Shown one piece after another: positions 18,248 through 22,640 of a stretch of 22,640 nucleotides of DNA (position 1 is its first letter; each line of letters starts with the position of its first letter). Position numbers and translations under genes: made by a program. This DNA comes from CAZHZT01 sp964537285 (GTDB lineage: Bacteria; Bacteroidota; Bacteroidia; Chitinophagales; Saprospiraceae): the NCBI GenBank assembly GCA_964537285.1, contig CAZHZT010000093.1, positions 1-22,640 of the forward strand. Reading direction: 5' to 3'. The notes beneath the pieces are model-generated. The model was not told where the DNA came from and did not search any database. It saw only the letters and a program-made list of their open reading frames with translations.

Positions 18248-19021
18248 TTATTGAATAAAAAACAATCGGTCACTAAAAATATTCTCGTCAATTTGAATGC
18301 TGTAAAAGTAAATACCCTCGCCAGAAAAATGCTTTCGATCCAAGGTCAACAAATGTGCTCCTGAAGGATAAACATTCTTTAAGAAATAAATTTCGCGCCC
18401 GAACCGATCGAATATACGAAGATTCAGTTCGCGGGGTTCCTTAAGAAGGACCGGAAAAGAGACATTTTTTGCAAATGGATTAGGGAAAGCCGGTTGAAGC
18501 TGAGCGAGTGGCGTATTTAATTTATGGTATGTTGAATTAGGATCATCAACCTGAACGAAACCTTTATCAACGGTTACATCCAAGGGTTGGTAATTAGAAT
18601 CAATAAATTCTACGGGCATTACTTCATCAATATCGATGGAGGTAGTATCGCTGTGTTGGCCAACTGTTTTGAAAGTAATTTCAAAGAGAGTTGTTCCATC
18701 AGGAGCACTTATACCTCCAATTACAAAAGTAAACCACGAAACGGTAAGTCTGTCAACGGGATCAGGAGGGCCGAAATTCGTAGATCCCAGGCCTTCTAAG
18801 TTGAAGCCACCGACATCACTGTATTCCAATACTGAAGAATCCCACTTAATGGTAAATTGCATCCCTACCATGTTGAGGAAGCCATCCACGGATATTGGCA
18901 CCACGATTTCTTCATCAGGCTGGACAATATTGTCTGGAATAGAGATTGTTACTTGTCCTTGTAAATTAATTAAAGAAGTAAGCAACAGTAACAAGGTAAA
19001 GAAGAAGTACCTTCTAAGCAT
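18248..19021 (-). CDS. Exported single-cohesin-like protein with T9SS type A sorting domain (257 aa)
   Basis: Small surface or secreted protein, first gene of the probable three-gene operon. Residues 1-22 are a signal peptide (MLRRYFFFTLLLLLTSLI, cleavage before Gln). Residues 23-158 form one cohesin-like beta-sandwich with strands GMQFTIKWDSSVLEYSDVGG, LTVSWF and the PDGTTLFEITF motif. These are the same landmarks as in the cohesin-like domains of the 3091-aa protein, so the two genes share an ancestral module. Residues about 172-257 form a type A sorting domain (LQPAFPNPF, LRIFDRFGREI, GEGIYFYSI). The stop lies 36 bases before the start of the giant gene. It is separated from the divergent regulator by 665 bases. 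It could be an anchor or binding partner for dockerin-bearing proteins; this is inference. Confidence 0.9.
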   Translation of the reverse strand: MLRRYFFFTLLLLLTSLINLQGQVTISIPDNIVQPDEEIVVPISVDGFLNMVGMQFTIKWDSSVLEYSDVGGFNLEGLGSTNFGPPDPVDRLTVSWFTFVIGGISAPDGTTLFEITFKTVGQHSDTTSIDIDEVMPVEFIDSNYQPLDVTVDKGFVQVDDPNSTYHKLNTPLAQLQPAFPNPFAKNVSFPVLLKEPRELNLRIFDRFGREIYFLKNVYPSGAHLLTLDRKHFSGEGIYFYSIQIDENIFSDRLFFIQ

Positions 19022-19143
19022 AATGGGTTATTCTTAATAGTATTAAAATGATCAAATAGAAATCCATCTTTTTATGGGAGCGCACATAATTTTTAAGAGT
19101 TGTACTCCATTCAAAAGACAATTTTATTAAGTTTGCATTTTAA

Positions 19144-19169
19144 AGCATTTTTTGGGTCAATAAAATGCT
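19144..19169 (-). promoter_or_regulatory. Hairpin in the operon leader
   Basis: AGCATTTT (19144-19151) and AAAATGCT (19162-19169) are perfect 8-base inverted repeats around a 10-base loop. If the promoter at 19462-19491 is used, this falls in the 5' untranslated leader of the 257-aa gene, about 120 bases from its start codon. Confidence 0.35.
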
Positions 19170-19184
19170 GTGAACAGAAGTAGA

Positions 19185-19212
19185 AGTGCTTGAACTTCTA
19201 AGTTCTTGCACT
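19185..19212. promoter_or_regulatory. 28-bp palindrome, possible operator or leader hairpin
   Basis: AGTGC-TT-GAACTT-CT-AAGTTC-TT-GCACT is symmetric except for the TT/TT pair and the 2-base centre. Length and symmetry suit a dimeric DNA-binding protein such as the adjacent LuxR-type regulator. It would fall in the transcribed leader if the upstream promoter is right, so an RNA role is also possible. Confidence 0.4.
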
Positions 19213-19461
19213 AGAAAGGAGGCATTTTTACTTCTATTTCTAAGCAATATCTTTTTTGATCACACAAAGGGGGGGAAGAAAGCCATGTAAGCTTTGCAAA
19301 TTTGTAAATGCTGTTCATGAGATTATCGATTTAGGATGATTAACTATACTTCTAAAAGAAGCTCCTTGGGACAATTTTCTCTCTTCTACGCAAAGAAAGC
19401 TAAGTTGTTTTATCAATTTTGATGATAATGGTATTTTTTTTACCCTTTCACAAAATATGCG

Positions 19462-19491
19462 CAAATATAAAATCAATTTAAGCATATCAAA
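19462..19491 (-). promoter_or_regulatory. Bacteroidota-type promoter for the 257-aa/3091-aa/SprF-like operon
   Basis: On the minus strand TTTG (19491-19488) is followed by an 18-base spacer and TATATTTG (19469-19462), a match to TTTG-N~19-TAnnTTTG. Transcription would start near 19456, leaving a leader of about 435 nt that contains the two palindromes at 19144-19212. Confidence 0.5.
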
Positions 19492-19494
19492 GGA

Positions 19495-19571
19495 AGGAGG
19501 GGAAATAAATTTTTAGGACATCAGCTGACCTAAAACTTAGGCGATATCCTAAAAAATTATTTCCCCCTCCT
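19495..19571. repeat. 77-bp near-perfect inverted repeat with alternative inner pairings
   Basis: The left arm (19495-19518) reads AGGAGGGG then an AT stretch ending TTTTTAGGA. The right arm (19548-19571) reads TCCTAAAAAA then an AT stretch ending CCCCCTCCT. The arms differ by one extra C/G and an A/T swap. The interior has CCTAA/TTAGG (19529-19541), so the four TAGG/CCTA elements can pair as one long cruciform or as two separate hairpins. It starts 3 bases upstream of the minus promoter's -33 box and ends 115 bases before the regulator's start codon. It may be an operator, a small palindromic element, or a structured leader. Confidence 0.55.
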
Positions 19572-19643
19572 GAAATAGATGTGCAACTTTTTAAATTTGG
19601 GCCAGTAAAAGTAATTGATATAGCAAAAAAATAAATTAATAAT

Positions 19644-19651
19644 TAGCTTTG
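19644..19651 (+). promoter_or_regulatory. Possible -7 promoter box for the LuxR-type regulator
   Basis: TAGCTTTG matches TAnnTTTG and lies 35 bases before the start codon. The nearest upstream TTG (19615-19617) is 26 bases away, longer than the usual spacing, so support is moderate. Confidence 0.35.
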
Positions 19652-19686
19652 TGCGAATTATCGACATTTGAAATCTTTAGAATTAG

Positions 19687-20352
19687 ATGATACCACCGCT
19701 TAGAGTAATTGTATGTGAAGCCAACTGGCTAAGCAGGGAAGGAATAAAAAGTATTATCAACCAATTAGGAGATCCGGTCTGCAAAGTAGTTGGCGAATCG
19801 GAAGAATGCAGCATTCTTGAGCCAATGATCAGGAGACAAAAACCTGATTTATTATTCATCGATGAAATAGCCGTCAACCACAAAGGGTTCGGTTTCTTAA
19901 ATAAGCTTCAACACGTACAAAAGAAACTTGGCATCATCATTTTATCCTGGAATGCAGAAGACGATATGGTGGAACTGGCCTTGAGTTATGGAGCCAAGGG
20001 CATCTTTGACCGCGGTATGACTCCGGATAAGTTTTGCGAAGGGGTTAAAAAAGTAGCGGATGGCAAAACATTCGTAATCAATGAACTAGCCTCTTCCTCT
20101 CCTTTTTACAACAATGGGTCAATCAAGAAAAATTACAAAACTGAGCTTTTCTTAAAATCTTACCCCCTCACAAAAAGAGAACTTCAAATACTTAGGCTGG
20201 TAGCTCAGGCATTGAGCAACAAGGAAATTGCCCAGCAATTATATATTAGCGATCAAACCGTTAGCGTACATCGGAAAAACATCATGCGCAAGCTCAAAGT
20301 GAGTAATTCGGCAGGTATTATTAAAATGGCTTATGAGAATGGAATTATATAA
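19687..20352 (+). CDS. NarL/LuxR-type response regulator with atypical receiver domain (221 aa)
   Basis: Cytoplasmic transcription regulator. Residues 5-125 form a receiver-like domain and about 159-221 a LuxR/GerE helix-turn-helix (LTKRELQILRLVAQALSNKEIA, then SDQTVSVHRKNIMRKL). Asp59 (LLFIDE) is in the place of the phosphate acceptor and Ser87 (IIILS) in the switch Thr/Ser position. The usual acidic pair after strand 1 is Cys10-Glu11 (VIVCEAN), and the conserved Lys near the end of strand 5 is Arg109 (IFDRG). Magnesium binding and phosphorylation may therefore be weak or absent. No sensor kinase gene lies beside it. It is divergent from the adhesin operon and shares its 665-base control region, which suggests it regulates that operon. 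The HTH identity is firm; the target is inferred. Confidence 0.93.
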   Translation: MIPPLRVIVCEANWLSREGIKSIINQLGDPVCKVVGESEECSILEPMIRRQKPDLLFIDEIAVNHKGFGFLNKLQHVQKKLGIIILSWNAEDDMVELALSYGAKGIFDRGMTPDKFCEGVKKVADGKTFVINELASSSPFYNNGSIKKNYKTELFLKSYPLTKRELQILRLVAQALSNKEIAQQLYISDQTVSVHRKNIMRKLKVSNSAGIIKMAYENGII

Positions 20353-20362
20353 GTGTTTAGAA

Positions 20363-20405
20363 ATATAACTAAAAAGGGGCGCGTGCGCCCCCTTTTTAGT
20401 TATAT
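20363..20405. terminator. Strong bidirectional intrinsic terminator
   Basis: A long hairpin has arms ATATAACTAAAAAGGGGCG (20363-20381) and the matching right arm at 20386-20405, with one bulged C and a 4-base loop. A5/T5 tracts flank the GC core on both sides, so it works in either direction. It lies 10 bases after the regulator's stop and 28 bases from the end of fadH, as expected between convergent genes. Confidence 0.9.
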
Positions 20406-20433
20406 AGTTCCACACAATTTGTCAAAGAACGAG

Positions 20434-22473
20434 TTATATTTCTAAGGCTAGTTTATATCCCTCCTCTATTGCTCTTTTGGCATCTAATTCCGCGGCAAGG
20501 CGAGCCCCTCCGATGATGTGAACATTCGGGTGTTTAGTCTTAAGCACTTCGTAGAGTTCATTAACCGGTTCCTGGCCTGCACAAACGATAATATTATCTA
20601 CCTCCAGTATTTTTTCTTCATTATTATGAATGATGTGCAGACCTTCGTCATCAATGCGTTCATATTTTACCTTATTCAGGATGTTGAGCCCTTTTAGCTT
20701 TAAGCTACGGCGGTGAATCCAGGCAGTTGTTTTCCCCATCCCCTTACCGATTTTTCCCGGAGAGCGTTTTAGTAAAAACACCTCCCTGTCTACTGTTGAA
20801 GGAGCCTCTGTTTTTATACCCCCGGGGAACTCAAACTGATTGTCGATTCCCCATTCTTTCAGGAAATGCTCCAATGCCGGGAATCCGTCCTCATTTCGCG
20901 AATGTTGCTGATCATCCAGCAGGAATGTGGACACGTCTACGCCAATCCCTCCGCCACCAATCACTGCTACTCTTTTTCCGGGAATACACTTACCGAGAAT
21001 TAAATCGTTGTAGGCCGAAACTTTAGGATGATCAATACCGGGGATATCGGGCATTCTGGGCTTTACTCCCGTGGAGATAATAAGAGCATCAAAGCCCATA
21101 GTGAGAAGATCCTGTTCGGTAGCTTTTGTACCTAGCTTGAGATCAACACCAAACTTTTCTGCTTGCTCTCGATAATACCGCATAGTTTCTTTAAACTCCT
21201 CTTTCCCGGGAATTTTTTGCGCCAGGTTAAACTGCCCTCCCAGTTCTGAGTTGGCTTCAAATAAGGTGACATGATGCCCTCTTTCAGCAGCAGTAACCGC
21301 GCATGAAAGTCCTGCAGGCCCTGCCCCGACAACAGCTACTTTTTTGGGGGTTGGGGCAGGCTTTAATTCAAACTCCAGTTCTCTACACGCCCTTGGGTTT
21401 ACCAAGCAGCTTGATGTTTTACGTTCAAAAATGTGATCCAGGCAAGCTTGATTACAAGCTATACAAGTATTGATATCTTTGGCCCGGTTTTCCTGAGCCT
21501 TCTTTGGAAAAGCCGGATCTGCCAGGAACGGCCTGGCCATAGAAACCATATCGGCATGGCCTTTGGCTAAAATATCTTCTGCCAGTTCCGGCGTATTGAT
21601 ACGATTAGTAGTAATCAAGGGAATTTTCACCTTGCCCATCAGGCGTTTAGTTACCCAGCTAAAACCGCCACGAGGTACCATTGTAGCAATAGTAGGAATG
21701 CGGGCTTCATGCCAGCCAATACCCGTATTAATGATGGTAGCTCCAGCTTTTTCAATGGCATGAGCAAGATGTTCTACTTCATCTATAGTGCTGCCGTCCT
21801 CTACAAGGTCAAGCATTGAGAGCCTGTAAATAACTATAAAATCCGTTCCAACCGCTTTACGAATGCCACTGACTATTTCTAATGGGAAGCGGATCCTGTT
21901 TTCATAAGCGCCCCCCCACTCATCCGTCCGTTTATTCGTTCTTTTTACGATAAATTGATTGATCAGATATCCTTCGGAGCCCATTACCTCTACCCCATCA
22001 TAGCCGGCCTCTTTGGCCCTCACTGCGCAGTTTATAAAATCCTGAATACTCTTTTTAATGCCTCTTTTAGTAAGGGCTTTGGGCTTAAAAGGGGTGATAG
22101 GTGCTTTTAATGAGGAGGGCGCTACAATAAAGGGGTGGTAACCATATCTGCCGGAGTGAAGAATTTGCATGCAAATCTTTCCTCCTTCCGCATGTACGGC
22201 ATCGGTAATTTTTTGATGTTTCCGGGTTTCCGACTTAGTGGTTAATTTGGCGGCAAAGGGAGAAACCCACCCAGCCCTGTTTGGTGCAATTCCTCCGGTT
22301 ACGATCAGCCCTGCTCCGCCAGCGGCTCTTTCAGCATAGTAAGCGGCCATTTTTTCATAGCCATTTTTGCTTTCTTCTAATCCTGTATGCATGGACCCCA
22401 TAAGAATCCTGTTCGATAACTGAGTAAAGCCGAGATCTAAAGGAGTGAAAAGCCATGGATAAGGGTGAGACAT
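20434..22473 (-). CDS. fadH: 2,4-dienoyl-CoA reductase (NADPH), FadH (679 aa)
   Basis: Flavin and iron-sulfur enzyme (EC 1.3.1.34) of beta-oxidation. It reduces 2,4-dienoyl-CoA formed from unsaturated fatty acids with even-position double bonds to 3-enoyl-CoA. Residues about 8-330 are the FMN-binding Old Yellow Enzyme-type barrel. The catalytic pair Tyr169 (GSEGYLIN) and His255 (GWHEARIPT) is present, corresponding to Tyr166/His252 in E. coli. Cys337, 340, 344 and 356 (CIACNQAC, SCLVNPRAC) bind the 4Fe-4S cluster. VAVVGAGPAG (379-388) binds FAD, and VAVIGGGGIG (502-511) starts the NADPH domain. By memory it aligns with E. coli FadH along its full length (672 aa), ending ALEI in both. No other beta-oxidation gene is in view, so it appears monocistronic. 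Other OYE-type enoate reductases are the alternative, but the close FadH match makes this name secure. Confidence 0.94.
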   Translation of the reverse strand: MSHPYPWLFTPLDLGFTQLSNRILMGSMHTGLEESKNGYEKMAAYYAERAAGGAGLIVTGGIAPNRAGWVSPFAAKLTTKSETRKHQKITDAVHAEGGKICMQILHSGRYGYHPFIVAPSSLKAPITPFKPKALTKRGIKKSIQDFINCAVRAKEAGYDGVEVMGSEGYLINQFIVKRTNKRTDEWGGAYENRIRFPLEIVSGIRKAVGTDFIVIYRLSMLDLVEDGSTIDEVEHLAHAIEKAGATIINTGIGWHEARIPTIATMVPRGGFSWVTKRLMGKVKIPLITTNRINTPELAEDILAKGHADMVSMARPFLADPAFPKKAQENRAKDINTCIACNQACLDHIFERKTSSCLVNPRACRELEFELKPAPTPKKVAVVGAGPAGLSCAVTAAERGHHVTLFEANSELGGQFNLAQKIPGKEEFKETMRYYREQAEKFGVDLKLGTKATEQDLLTMGFDALIISTGVKPRMPDIPGIDHPKVSAYNDLILGKCIPGKRVAVIGGGGIGVDVSTFLLDDQQHSRNEDGFPALEHFLKEWGIDNQFEFPGGIKTEAPSTVDREVFLLKRSPGKIGKGMGKTTAWIHRRSLKLKGLNILNKVKYERIDDEGLHIIHNNEEKILEVDNIIVCAGQEPVNELYEVLKTKHPNVHIIGGARLAAELDAKRAIEEGYKLALEI

Positions 22474-22515
22474 AGTCGTTTTTTTAGTGCCTTAAGATAC
22501 AAAACATGAGTTATC

Positions 22516-22529
22516 CCTTAACTTTAAGG
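22516..22529. promoter_or_regulatory. Small palindrome upstream of fadH
   Basis: CCTTAA-CT-TTAAGG, centred 49 bases before the fadH start codon. A half-site-like CCTTAAG also occurs at 22490-22496. The position suits an operator for a fatty-acid-responsive repressor, but no regulator gene is seen and the sequence is short and AT-rich. I found no TAnnTTTG box for fadH, and nothing I can name in 22530-22640. Confidence 0.22.
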
Positions 22530-22640
22530 AACTTTATGTTGTCAAGGTGATTAAAATAGGTGCTGTAAATCAATGATTTAAGACTGGCCTTATTCAATTT
22601 AGCTTTTTGAAAGGCTGGCAGCCGTTAAAAAATGAATACT

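Larger units (their letters stand above)
19022..19686. other. 665-base divergent regulatory region
   Basis: No gene is visible on either strand. It lies between the divergent adhesin operon (minus) and regulator gene (plus). Contents from left to right: two palindromes in the predicted minus-strand leader (19144-19169 and 19185-19212), a minus-strand promoter match (19462-19491), a 77-base inverted repeat directly beside it (19495-19571), and a plus-strand -7 box (19644-19651). A G7 run lies at about 19268-19275. Confidence 0.65.

Noticed and set aside
22560..22640. End of the window as the 3' end of a minus-strand gene or start of a plus-strand gene (ATG at 22632)
   Set aside because: Only a few dozen bases are available, and more than one frame is open for a short distance. 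There is nothing to identify.

Overview
The window looks like chromosomal DNA of a Bacteroidota bacterium, most likely a marine or sludge-type member of the Saprospiria (Lewinella/Haliscomenobacter-like). This placement rests on type IX secretion (T9SS) C-terminal sorting domains, SprB-type repeats, a PorP/SprF-family membrane protein, signal peptides cleaved before Gln, AT-rich intergenic DNA and -7 boxes of the form TAnnTTTG. The phylum is well supported. The class is an inference from the style of the giant proteins.

Layout, left to right. (1) 47-6863, minus strand: a two-gene unit. A 142-residue exported protein of unknown function is read first, then a 2111-residue Cys-rich HYR/P-domain protein with dockerin-like, cohesin-like and T9SS type A sorting domains. 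(2) 6864-7791: 928 bases with no gene. It holds a cluster of strong inverted repeats (possible structured RNA, 7170-7360), a -7 box, and a compact palindromic repeat (7705-7784). (3) 7792-19021, minus strand: a probable three-gene operon. It reads a 257-residue single-cohesin protein with a type A sorting domain, then a 3091-residue giant adhesin-like protein, then a PorP/SprF-like outer-membrane partner. The giant has the order cohesin-like, nine 100-residue four-Cys repeats, three cohesin-like, about 19 SprB repeats, type B sorting domain. (4) 19022-19686: a 665-base divergent regulatory region with a good minus-strand promoter match, a predicted leader of about 435 nt and several palindromes. 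(5) 19687-20352, plus strand: a NarL/LuxR-type regulator whose receiver domain lacks part of the usual phosphorylation pocket. (6) 20434-22473, minus strand: fadH, 2,4-dienoyl-CoA reductase, convergent with the regulator and separated from it by a strong bidirectional terminator. It looks functionally unrelated to the rest.

Working model (inference): the regulator controls a cell-surface adhesion or gliding locus. The giant SprB-like protein is exported by the T9SS with the help of its SprF-like partner. Cohesin-like modules occur in three exported proteins and a dockerin-like module in the HYR protein, so these proteins may bind one another on the cell surface. The least described elements are the nine-fold four-Cys repeat, the dockerin/cohesin distribution, the 142-residue partner protein, and the structured intergenic sequences at 7170-7360 and 19495-19571.
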